Shown: positions 33,229 through 42,633 of the stretch, one piece after another
How the letters are laid out: every line of letters starts with the position of its first letter
How positions within the stretch are numbered: position 1 is the first letter of the stretch
DNA from: Theobroma cacao
Taxonomy: Eukaryota; Streptophyta; Magnoliopsida; Malvales; Malvaceae
NCBI RefSeq assembly: GCF_000208745.1
Contig: NC_030858.1
Coordinates: forward strand, 23,621,739 to 23,685,738
DNA: 64,000 nucleotides
Direction: 5' to 3'
Notes under the pieces: model-generated
What the model saw: the letters and a program-made list of their open reading frames with translations, nothing else
What the model was told of the DNA's origin: nothing
Database searches by the model: none
Program-made: the position numbers and the translations under genes

Positions 33229-34620
33229 TCACAATTCCTGCTGACTAATCATACCTAAATTCCTTATAATTCCACAGAATCTATCTTCATTCAATGGTTT
33301 AGTAAAAATATTAGCTAGTTGATATAAAGTGTTGACAAATTCAATCTTAATATCATTTTTCATTACATGGTCTCTAATAAAGTGGTGTATAATCTCAATG
33401 TGCTTTGTCCTAGAGTGCTGCACAGGGTTTTTTGATATATTAATTGCATTTGTATTATCACAGTATATTGATATGTTATGCATAGTCTTTCAATTGTTGT
33501 TTAATCCAAAGAATTTATGCACAACAGCTACCTAATGATATATACTCTACTTCAGCTGTAGATAAAGCTACTGAATTTTGTTTCTTGCTGGACCATGACA
33601 CAAGCATGCTACCTAGAAATTGACATGTTCCACTGGTGCTTTTCCTATCAGTCTTGCTACCAGCAAAGTCAGCATCTGAATATCCAACCAAACTAAAAGT
33701 TGATTCTCTAGAATACCATATGCCTAAAGTTTGAGTTTCTAAGAGGTATCTAAAGATTCTCTTAACAGCTGTTAGGTGTGATTCTTGAGGTTGTGACTGA
33801 AATCTAGCACACAAACACACACTAAACTGAATATCTAGTCTGCTTGCTGTTAAGTAAAGTAGTGAACCGATCATACCTCTATATAGCTTTTGATCTACAT
33901 TCTTTCCTCTTTCATCAAGATCAAGTCTTGTGGATGAACTCATTGGTGTTGAGATTGGTTTTAGTTTCAGCATATCAAACTTTTTGAGCATATCTTGAGT
34001 GTACCTTTCTTGGTTGATGAAGATCTCTTCCTTATTTTGCTTAATTTGAAGACCAAGAAAGTACTTCAACTATCTCATCATGCTCATCTCAAATTCACCC
34101 TGCATTTCTTTAGCAAAGTTCTTGCATAACGCCTCATTAGTTGCACCAAATACAATATCATCCATATATATTTGTACAACAATTAAATCATTTAAATATC
34201 TTTTAATGAATAATGTAGTATCGATGCTACCTCTAATATAACCTTTTTCAACTAGAAATTTTGATAGCCTTTCATACCAAGTTCTAGGAGCTTTTTTCAA
34301 TCCATACAAGGCTTTATGAAGTTTAAAAACATAATCTGATTTTTCAACATCTTCAAAACTTGGAGGTTGTTCAACATACACTACCTCTTGAATGATTCCA
34401 TTTAAAAATGCACTTTTTACATCCATTTGGTACAATCTGAAGTTCATAAAGCATGCAAAAGCTAACAACAACCTTATGGCTTCAATTCTAGCTACGGGTG
34501 CAAAGGTTTCATCATAATTTATTCCTTTCTCTTGATTGTAACCTTATGTTACTAATCTAGCTTTATGTCTAACTACATTTCCTTGCTGATCTTCCTTATT
34601 TCTAAACACTCATTTGGTGC
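33229..34620 (-). pseudogene. Copia G reverse transcriptase and RNase H
   Basis: Three minus-strand frames separated by one stop and one shift. 34471-34070: FRLYQMDVKSAFLNG, HKALYGLKKAPRTWYERL and the catalytic QIYMDDIVFGAT (YMDD near 34157-34168). 34069-33515: KYFLGLQIKQ, LYRGMIGSLLYLTAS, then RNase H with VGYSDADFAGSKTDRKSTSG and SKKQNSVALSTAEVEYI. 33483-33229: IYCDNTNAINISKNPVQHSR, TKHIEIIHHFIRDHV and ANIFTKPLNEDRF. The RNase H acidic residues in SDAD, AEVEY and CDN are present. The best-preserved part of the element, similar in block order to SIRE-type elements. Inactive because of the stop after the YMDD frame, among other lesions. Confidence 0.92.
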
Positions 34621-35922
34621 AACAATAGGGTGATTTGAAGGTCTAGGTACTAATGACCATACACGGTTTTTGGTGAATTGATCAAGTTCTTCTTGCATGG
34701 CCCTTATCAAATTTTCCTCTTTTTCAGCTTCTTCAAAGTTTTTAGGCTCAATTTGAGATATAAAGGCTGAAAACTCACAAGTTTCTCTTGTTGCTTTCCT
34801 AGTTCTAACTCCTTGTGAAATGTCACCTATTATTTGGTCTTGTGGGTGGTCTCTTACAAATCTCCAACTTCTTGGAAGATCATCATGTTGATTTTCTACT
34901 CTTTGAAGATTTTCTAGAGGTGGAGTTTCATTTTCTCTTCTAGGTGAGCTTTCTTCAATATTTTTATTATTTTCTAAGCTTATTTCTTCCATTTGTCTTT
35001 CTAGGATTTCTATATCATCATCATCATCATGAATTTCATTTTGTAAAGCATTTGACTCATAAAAAACTACATGGATTGATTCTTCTACCGTTAGAGTCCT
35101 TTTGTTAAATATCCTATAGGCCTTTGAGTTTAATGCATATCCTAAATATATTGCTTCATCACTCTTTGCATCAAACTTCCCTAAGGGTTGTTTTTCATTG
35201 TTCAATACAAAACACTTACAACCAAAGCTCCTTAGGTGAGAAATGTTTGGTTTCCTACCCTTGTAGAGTTCATAAGGTGCCTTAGATAACATGGGTCTTA
35301 TTGAGACTCTATTAAGTATATATGCTACTGTGTTCACTGCCTTAGCCCAAAAATACTTTGGTAGGTTATTCTCACATAGCATAGTCCTAGCCATTTCTTT
35401 TAAGGTTCGGTTTCTCCTTTCTAAAACTCCATTTTGTTAAGGTGTTCTAGGTGCAGAGAAGTTGTGATCCAACCCCTTTTCATTGCAAAATTTCTCAAAT
35501 TCCTCACTTTCAAATTCTCCTCCATGATCACTCCTTATGCTAACTATGGCCAGTCCTTTTTCATTTTCTACTTTCCTACAATGACTTATGAAGGCTGATA
35601 AAGCATCATTCTTGTGAGCAAGAAAATAAACCCAAGTATATCTAGAATAGTCATAAACTATTACAAAGCCATAAGATTTTCCTCCTAAGCTAGTTGTGCT
35701 TATTGGACCCTTTACTAGTAACACATGACTAATTTGAGTTTGGGAGTTCTTACTAACCGTACCTATCCCATGAATTCTACCTTTTGAATCATCACCAAAG
35801 GATACAGTACCTCCCTTTCTTTTGTCCAATTGAGCAAACAACATTTTATCTCCTGTCATGTGTCGTGAGTAGCCACTATCCATGTACCAAGGCTGCTTCT
35901 TCTTGATTGAGCTCCTGAACAT
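34573..35922 (-). pseudogene. Copia G protease and integrase, with internal deletion
   Basis: 35922-35437 begins with WYMDSGYSRHMTGD (protease; usual DSGCS) and FGDDSKGRIHGIG, then passes directly into the integrase block GGKSYGFVIVYDYSRYTWVY. The GAG-pre-integrase domain, the HHCC zinc finger and the first catalytic Asp of the DDE triad are missing, although the frame is kept across the joint. The second Asp (RSDHGGEFESEEFEKF) is present. After a stop at about 35436, 35394-34573 holds integrase C-terminal sequence with NNLPKYFWAKAVNTVAYILN, SHLRSFGCKCFVLNN and the acidic linker into RT (PRSWRFVRDHPQDQIIGD). The deletion alone would abolish integration. Confidence 0.88.
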
Positions 35923-35971
35923 GTCTCTTTTAAGTGTAGCTCAACCTACAAAACAAAATTTTAGTTTTTCT

Positions 35972-37573
35972 TTATAGGTACCCATGTTTTGATGGGTCCT
36001 TGAGAGTTAGTTGCAACATAAGATCCTTTAGGGACCCAAATTTTTCTAACTTTCTGCACATTTCTTTTCTTAAAAAATCATATAATAAATGACCATATTT
36101 ACCACAATTATAGCATTTAGGTAATGCATTAGCAGAATTTTTATTGTGGTATGCATATCCTTTTGAAGATTCATTTTTCAAACATTTGAAAGTTGTGTTT
36201 TCATCAAGTAATTTTTGCATAACATCAGACTTATTATCCAGCTCTAATTTTAAAACTTCAAAATATGTTTTTGAGTGTTCTAACTCAATTTGCAAAATAT
36301 TTCTATTCTTAAAAACATAATTGAATTATTGTCTCAACTTATCCAAATCATTTTCAAGAGATGTAGCCTTTTTCTTTAATGTTTTGTATTTTGAAAAAGG
36401 TTTTTCAAATTCATCATAAAGGCTCTCATATTCATCTTGTAAATCATCAACAGAAATGTCACAAGGGGATGAAGATACCTCGGTTTCATCATCTTGTGCC
36501 ATCAAGCAAAGGTTTGCTCTTTCCTCAAATTTTTCATCTTCAGCTTTAGAGCTTGAAGTTTCACTGTTCGACCACGCAGCTGCTACCATTGCTTTCTTGG
36601 ATTTCTTATTTTTCTTTGGTGTCTCATCTTTCAACAATGGACATTCTGACTTGAAGTGGCCAGGTTTTTTTGCATTCGTAGCAAATTAACTCCTCATTTT
36701 AATAGAGTCATTTTTGTTTTTGAATTTCCATGAAGCACCTTGATATTTTCTAAACCCTCTTCTAGCTAATCTTTGATTTTTTCTGCCCATAAGCTTTATG
36801 AATTTTCTTGCAACCAGAGCTAACTCATCATCATCATCGTATGACAGCTCTTCCAGCTCTTCTTCAAAGATGCTGGCTTTAAGTGCAATGCTTTTTTTCT
36901 TTTTCTTTGCTTCCCTTTTATCTTCTTCTTCTTCCTCTTTAAGCTCCAACTCATGAGTTAGGAGAAAGCCACAAATCTCATCTAAGGTGATAACATTTAG
37001 ATCTTTTGCCTTTCGAATTGCAGTCACTTTAGGCTTTCAATTTTTTGGTAGACTCCTATGCAGTCTCTTTACTAATTCATGTTCAGGAATAGGCTTACCT
37101 AGCTGACTCAATTTATTTGTGATGTTTGTAAACCTATCAAACATGCTGGTGATGTCTTCACCCGGCTTCATTTTGAACATTTCATAGTTATGTGTTAAGA
37201 GGGTAATTTTGGACTTTTTTACTTGAGAAGTCCCTTCATGGATTATTCTAAGTTTCTCCCACACTTGTTTAGCTATTGTACAGCTTGAGACTTTATTAAA
37301 TTCAATGGGGTTCAAGGCACAATGTAATCTGTTGATGGCCTTAAAATTTACTTGAACTTTCTTAGTCTCAGCCTCGGTCCATTCAGAATTTGGCTTGGGC
37401 ATCAACTCATTTGTTATCACATTCACGGTTGAGGGAATAAAAGGTCCATCAGTTATGACGTCCCACAATTCATAGTCTATAGCTCTAATATAGATTGACA
37501 TCCTAGTGTTCCAATAAGGGTAATTAGAGCCATCAAACAGAGGTGGTCTGTTTGTTAATTGTCCCTCAGCCAC
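35972..37573 (-). pseudogene. Copia G gag
   Basis: Starts at ATG 37573 (M-A-E-G-Q-L-T-N-R-P). 37573-37037 has FDGSNYPYWNTRMSIYI and KQVWEKLRIIHEGTSQV, typical copia gag; after a stop, 37027-36686 has LDEICGFLLTHELELKEE and an acidic-basic stretch. The first zinc knuckle is shifted: ICYECKK and PGHFKSECP lie in different frames because of an extra A in an A run near 36675. 36637-36326 continues with a Ser/acidic region and a coiled-coil-like segment, and 36295-35972 has a second knuckle, CYNCGKYGHLLYDF, whose last Cys is Phe. Two knuckles and a long acidic C-terminus fit Sirevirus-type gags. Inactive. Confidence 0.88.
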
Positions 37574-37635
37574 TACTGATCTTAGTTAAGCCATTTGGAT
37601 CCTCCCAAAGGGTGTTAGACCTTAATAACAGGGAA

Positions 37636-37650
37636 CTTGCTCTGATACCA
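37636..37650 (-). other. Primer-binding site of copia G
   Basis: On the minus strand TGGTATCAGAGCAAG, 2 bp from the 5' LTR, a perfect match to plant initiator Met tRNA priming sites. Confidence 0.9.
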
Positions 37651-37652
37651 CT

Positions 37653-38751
37653 TGTTGGTCCCAATAATATGTGCTAGAGGGGGAGTGAATAGCACAAATC
37701 GGCTCTTGACAAGATGAGGAACTAATTTTTAACACAAAGAAAATAAAAACAAAGTAGACAATGCACATCAATTTAGAGTGGTTCAGTCTAAGACCTACAT
37801 CCACTACCTTGATTATTGAACCAAGGATTTTCTCAACAAATCCATTAAGAACCGGTGAAATTCACAAGCTTTTACCAAGCTTTACAATGGCTTTTACAAG
37901 GCTCAGCCAAATCCTTTCACAATAGTTTTTCATAGGCTAAACTAAAACCCAAAGTGGTTTTTCCAAGGCTCAAACACAACCTACAATAATCAAGCTATCC
38001 CAAGCTTGAATAACCCCTTAGAGTGACTTCCTCACTCTTAAGAATACAAGAGAAGTAGTGAAAGAAAGTACCTATGATCACTGGTTGATTTGAGTGGTAC
38101 AAGATTGAATGCAAATTACAAATTCAAGGAATAAGCGCTCAAGTGCAAACAAGTGCAGTGAAGATTTTCTGGTTTTTCAACTCTCTATAGGTCAAATTTC
38201 ATTCAAGGCTTCTAAGAACTACTTTTTAATTGTTGGAAGACCCTTTTATACTTGGAGAAACATCTCTGATGGTAGTTTGATTGTTTTTTAGCCGTTAGAG
38301 ATAGTTGGAAGTCTGTTCTAGCCGTTACTCTATCCTTTAGTGCAGCTTTCAAACTTGTAGGCAGAATGCTCTTAGTCGACTACTCGATATCTTAGTTGGC
38401 TAATTTGTCTCTATTTTTTGCTCTCTGTCTCTAGCAATTGTGGTAGTAACCACTTAGTCGAGTGACTAATTCTTGGTTGACTAAGTTGTCTCTGTTTCTC
38501 AAACTCTTCAGCCCACCATTTCTCCAATTTGAATCTTGGCCAACCAACATTCTTTCTTATTCAACTAATGAGCTTCCTCCTTGCTAATCAGTCATGTCTC
38601 ATTATTTTTATCTCCCTTTTTCTTTTAATATACACTTTAAAGGATTGATTTATAAATTTTATACATTAATTTTCCTGCACACTTAAGTAAAGGCATTAGA
38701 TACAAATGAATGGGAATGTTTTACTATCATCAAAAACTAATGGAGTCAACA
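37653..38751 (-). mobile_element. 5' LTR of copia G
   Basis: 1099 bp with the same ends as 27585-28682. It carries CTTAGTCGACTAC near 38371 and a further pair of such words near 38455-38482. Open frames at 37622-37804 and 38109-38291 are not coding. Confidence 0.93.
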
Positions 38752-39600
38752 CACAAAGGGACTCACGATTACCCTAATAGGGGAGTGACTTGACTAATGC
38801 TAGTGTTGGATCAAGGCATAAAACTTTTAGTCGGGAAAGGTAGCAAGATTCAAGATAGAGTAGTCAAGCTATTGATTGTTACAATAATTGTGGAGTACGG
38901 CATAATGGACGATGTTTCCATACTACGAGAGCTTGTTATGGGTGTGGTTAACTTGGGCATATTAAGAGGAATTGCCCAATGGCTCATCAATCACAAGATT
39001 TTGCTCGTAACTTTACTCAGCCAGTTTTATCTGCTCCTTTAGTAGCCCCCTCATCTGATCGGGGGGCTAGTGAATCGAGGGGTAGAGGTGCTATTACTTC
39101 CTCCTAGAGCAGGCCGTCTGGGTTTGGACGTCAAAGTTCTGCTGGTAGGGGCCAAGCGAGGGTATATGCTTTAACATCCCAATAAGCCTAGACATCCAAT
39201 GCAGTGGTCTCAAGTACTCTTTCTGTTTGTAATATGGATGCTCGAGTATTGTTTGATCTTGGTGCTACCTATTCTTTTTATTTCTCCATGTTTTACACTT
39301 CGTCTGGGTAAGGATCATGTCAGGAGAGAAGAATAATTAGAGGTGTCTGCTCCTTTAAAAGGGTATTTGTAGCCGAATGGAAATATGAGTCTTATGTAGT
39401 TTGAGTCAAGGACAAATACACTTTGGTGAATCTAGTGGTGTTAGACACCTTAGACTTTGACGTGATCTTGGGAATGGATTAGCTATCACCCTACCATGCC
39501 AGCGTGGATTGTTATCATAAATTGGTTAGATTTGATTTCCTGAATGAGCCACCATGTAGTATTTAAGGGGATAGAAGCAGTGCTCCAACCAATTTGATAT
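38752..39600 (+). pseudogene. Chromovirus H gag end and protease
   Basis: Picks up the gag homology at the copia insertion point. The zinc knuckle at 38934-38975 reads [17 protein letters not shown], so the CCHC spacing is intact but a TAA (38949-38951) replaces the usual Gln codon. The protease active site near 39255 reads LFDLGATYSF, Leu replacing the usual Ser/Pro/Thr after Asp. It continues to a VVLDTLDFDVILGMD block, then a stop where Trp is expected, and YHASVDCY. Several other stops and shifts occur. The protease would normally cut the polyprotein inside the particle. Confidence 0.85.
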
Positions 39601-39634
39601 TGGTCATGTCAACCAGAAGGCTCTTACGATAGGG

Positions 39635-41145
39635 TTGTTCAGGTTATTTGGCTATGGTAAGGGATACTTAGTGAAGGTTGGAGATATAAGCCAAGTGTCG
39701 ATGGTGAACGAGTTCATGGATGAATTTCCCGAGGAACTACCAGGTTTGCCTCCCGAGCGAGATATTGAATTTTGCATAGATTTGATTCCTGACCCTAGAC
39801 CTATATCCATACCCCCATATAGAATGGCACCTGTGGAGCTTAAAGAGCTTAAGGATCAGTTAGAAGATTTGTTGGATAAAGGCTTCATCCGTCCTAGCAT
39901 CTCACCACGTGAAGCACCGGTGTTATTTGTAAAGAAGAAATATGGGTCACTTAGATTATACATTGACTACAGACAGCTTAATAAAGTGACGGTCAAGAAT
40001 AAGTAACCCCTTCCAAGAATAGATGATATATTTGATTAACTACAAGGAGCACAATGTTTCTCTAAGATAGATCTACGGTCTGGGTACCATCAGTTGAGGA
40101 TTCGAACAAGATATGGGCATTATGAGTTCCTGGTGATGTCTTTTGGGCTTACGAATGCCCCTACGACCTTTATGGATTTGATGAATTGAGTGTTCAAGCC
40201 CTATTTGGACAAGTTCATGGTGGTGTTTATAGATGACATCTTGATCTACTCGAAGAGCTAAGAAGAGCATGAGTAGCATTTTAAAATAGTGCTCCAAACT
40301 TTGAGAGAACATCGATTGTATGCCAAGTTCTCCAAGTGTGAGTTTTGACTTGAAAACATTGATTTTTGGGTCACGTGGTATCCAAGGATGGGGTACAAGT
40401 CGATCCAAAGAAAGTTAAGGCAGTGGAAAAGTGGCTAAGGCCAACATCAATTATAGAGATTAGAAGCTTTTTAGGTTTGGCTGGTTATTATCGTCGCTTT
40501 GTGAAGAACTTCTCCAAAATAGTTGCCCCTCTGACTAAGCTGACACGTAAAGATACAAAATTTGAGTGGTCAAGTGCTTGTGAGGATAACTTTGAGAAGC
40601 TTAAGGCATGCCTTGCCACAGCTCCAGTATTAAGCCTACCATAAGGCATAAGGGGTTATACGGTATTCTGTGATGCATCGCGGGTTGGTTTAAGGTGTGT
40701 ATTAATGCAGCATGGGACGGTGATTACGTATGCATCAAGGCAACTAAAAAGGCATGAGTAGAATTACCCCGCACATGATTTGGAGTTGGCAGCAATCATG
40801 TTTGCCTTAAAGATTTGGAGACATTATTTGTATGGTGAGACTTGTGAGATATATACGGACCATAAAAGTTTAAAGTATATATTTCAGCAGAGGGATCTTA
40901 ACTTGCGACAATGTAGGTGGATGGAGTTGCTAAAAGATTATGATTGTACTATTCTCTACCATCCCGGTAAGGCAAATGTAGTGGAGAATGCCTTGAGTCA
41001 AAAATCTATGGGGAGTCTGGCACATATCTCTACAGATAGGAGATCCTTGATTAGAGAGATCCATAGTTTGGGAGACATGGGTGTGCGTTTGGAAGTTTCA
41101 AAAGCAAATGCATTGCTAGCACATTTTAGAGTGAGCCTATTTTAA
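39635..41145 (+). pseudogene. Chromovirus H reverse transcriptase and RNase H
   Basis: 39635-40006: [37 protein letters not shown] and [15 protein letters not shown], the classic gypsy RT entry. Then, with stops, [22 protein letters not shown] and the catalytic VFIDDILIYS (FIDD at 40226-40237). From 40366: [33 protein letters not shown], then RNase H with [13 protein letters not shown], a [10 protein letters not shown] block followed by a stop, [20 protein letters not shown] and [13 protein letters not shown]. The connection domain ends near 41145. RT and RNase H copy the RNA genome and remove the template. Most motif residues survive, but at least seven in-frame stops or shifts are visible. 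Confidence 0.92.
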
Positions 41146-42571
41146 TGGACAAATTTAAAGAAGCACAAAGTCAAGATGAGTTCATAGCTAAGGCCTTAGA
41201 GGATCCTTAAGGAAGGAAAGGAAAGATGTTGACTAAAGGCACAGATGGAGTATTGAGGTATGGAACCAGACTTTATGTGCCCGATAGTGATGGATTGAGG
41301 AGAAAAATATTGAAGGAGGCGCACATGGTAGCCTATGTGGTGCATCCAGGAGCTACAAAGATGTATCAAGATTTGAAAGAGGTATATTGGTGGGTAGGAC
41401 TTAAGAAAGATGTAGCTGAGTTTGTCTCCAAGTGCCTAGTTTGTCAACAGGTTAAGGTCGAGCATTAAAGGCCTACAAGGCTACTACAACCATTACCAGT
41501 GCCTGAATGGAAGTGGGAGCATGTCGCAATGTACTTTGTAATGGGCTTGCCTCGAACTAGTGGGGGCTATGACTCAATTTGATCATAGTAGATCGGTTAA
41601 CAAAGTCAGCCCATTTTTTTTTGGTTAAGACTACTTACGGGACTACGCAGTATGCTCAAGTTTATGTGGATGAGATAGTACGACTGCATGGTATCCCCAT
41701 TTCTATAGTATATGATAGAGGAGCACAATTCACCAGTCGGTTCTGGGGAAAGTTGTAGGAAGCATTGGGCACTAAGTTGGATTTCAGCATGGCTTTCCAC
41801 CCTCAAACTGATGGGCAATCTGAACGGATGATACAAACATTGGAGGATATGTTGAGGGCCTGTGTAATAAACCTTGGGGTCAACTGGGATCGATATCTAC
41901 CCTTGGTGGAGTTTGCCTATAACAACAATTTCCAAGCTAGCATCCAAATGGCACCATTTGAAGCATTATATGGACGGAGGTGTAGGTCACCTATTAGATG
42001 GCTAAAGGTGGGAGAAAGGAAACTCTTGGGGCTTGAGTTGGTGTAGGACATCACCGAGAAAATACGCATGATTCGACAGAGGATGTTGTCAGTACAAAGT
42101 AGATAGAAATCATACGCTGATAACAAAAGAAGAGACTTGGAGTTTCAGGTAGGAGATCACATATTTTTGAAGGTCTCACCAACAAAGGGGGTAATGAGAT
42201 TTGGCAAGAAGGGAAAATTGAGTCCTCGGTATATAAGACCCTTCGAGATCTTATAAAGGGTTGGAGCAGTGTCTTACTGTTTGGCGCTACCACCAGACCT
42301 CTCAAACATTCACCCCGTATTCCATGTGTCAATGCTTAAGAAATATAACCCAGATCCATCTCATGTAATACGGTATGAAACTATCAAGTTGTAAGATGAT
42401 TTAACCTATGAGGAGCAACCAGTGGCTATCCTTGATAAGCAAGTCAAAAAGCTCCGTTCTAAGGATGTAGCCTCAATGAAAGTGTTATGGCGAATCCACA
42501 CCAGTGAAGAGGTAACATGGGAAGCCGAGGAGGAGATGCTGACCAAGTATCCACACCTCTTTAATACATAA
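41146..42571 (+). pseudogene. Chromovirus H integrase with C-terminal chromodomain
   Basis: 41226-41468 contains the HHCC finger (EAHMVAYVVHPG and KCLVCQQVK). The first catalytic Asp of the DDE triad is Tyr: the codon at 41532-41534 reads TAC where the family has M-D-F-V. The second Asp (YDRGAQFTSRFW, codon 41714-41716) and the Glu (GQSERMIQTLEDML, codon 41822-41824) remain. A GPY-type region follows (VSPTKGVMRFGKKGKLSPRY), then LPPDLSNIHPVFHVSMLKKY and a chromodomain at ~42405-42570 with VKVLWR-like MKVLWRIHTSEEVTWEAEEE. Chromodomains of this group bind histone marks and bias insertion towards heterochromatin. Stops at several points and the lost Asp make it inactive. Confidence 0.9.
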
Positions 42572-42621
42572 AGGTATGCTACCTTATAGTTTGATTTAAA
42601 TTCGGAGACTGAATTTCTTTT

Positions 42622-42633
42622 AGTGGGGGAGAA
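42622..42633 (+). other. Polypurine tract of chromovirus H
   Basis: AGTGGGGGAGAA directly before the 3' LTR start TGTGAGACC; primer for plus-strand synthesis. Confidence 0.85.

Larger units (their letters stand above)
27585..38751 (-). mobile_element. Ty1/copia element G (Sirevirus-like), 11.2 kb
   Basis: Both LTRs are complete and nearly equal (27585-28682, 1098 bp; 37653-38751, 1099 bp), with TGTTGGTCCC and GAGTCAACA ends. On the minus strand the order is 5' LTR, primer site, gag, protease, integrase, RT, RNase H, an extra 3' ORF, polypurine tract and 3' LTR. The flanks catag (27580-27584) and cacaa (38752-38756) are a decayed target duplication; the right one keeps the gag codons of the host chromovirus. 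By eye the first ~230 bp of the LTRs differ at about 6% of sites. RT/RNase H sequence, long non-coding parts and the extra ORF suggest the Sirevirus (SIRE/Maximus) lineage. Confidence 0.92.
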
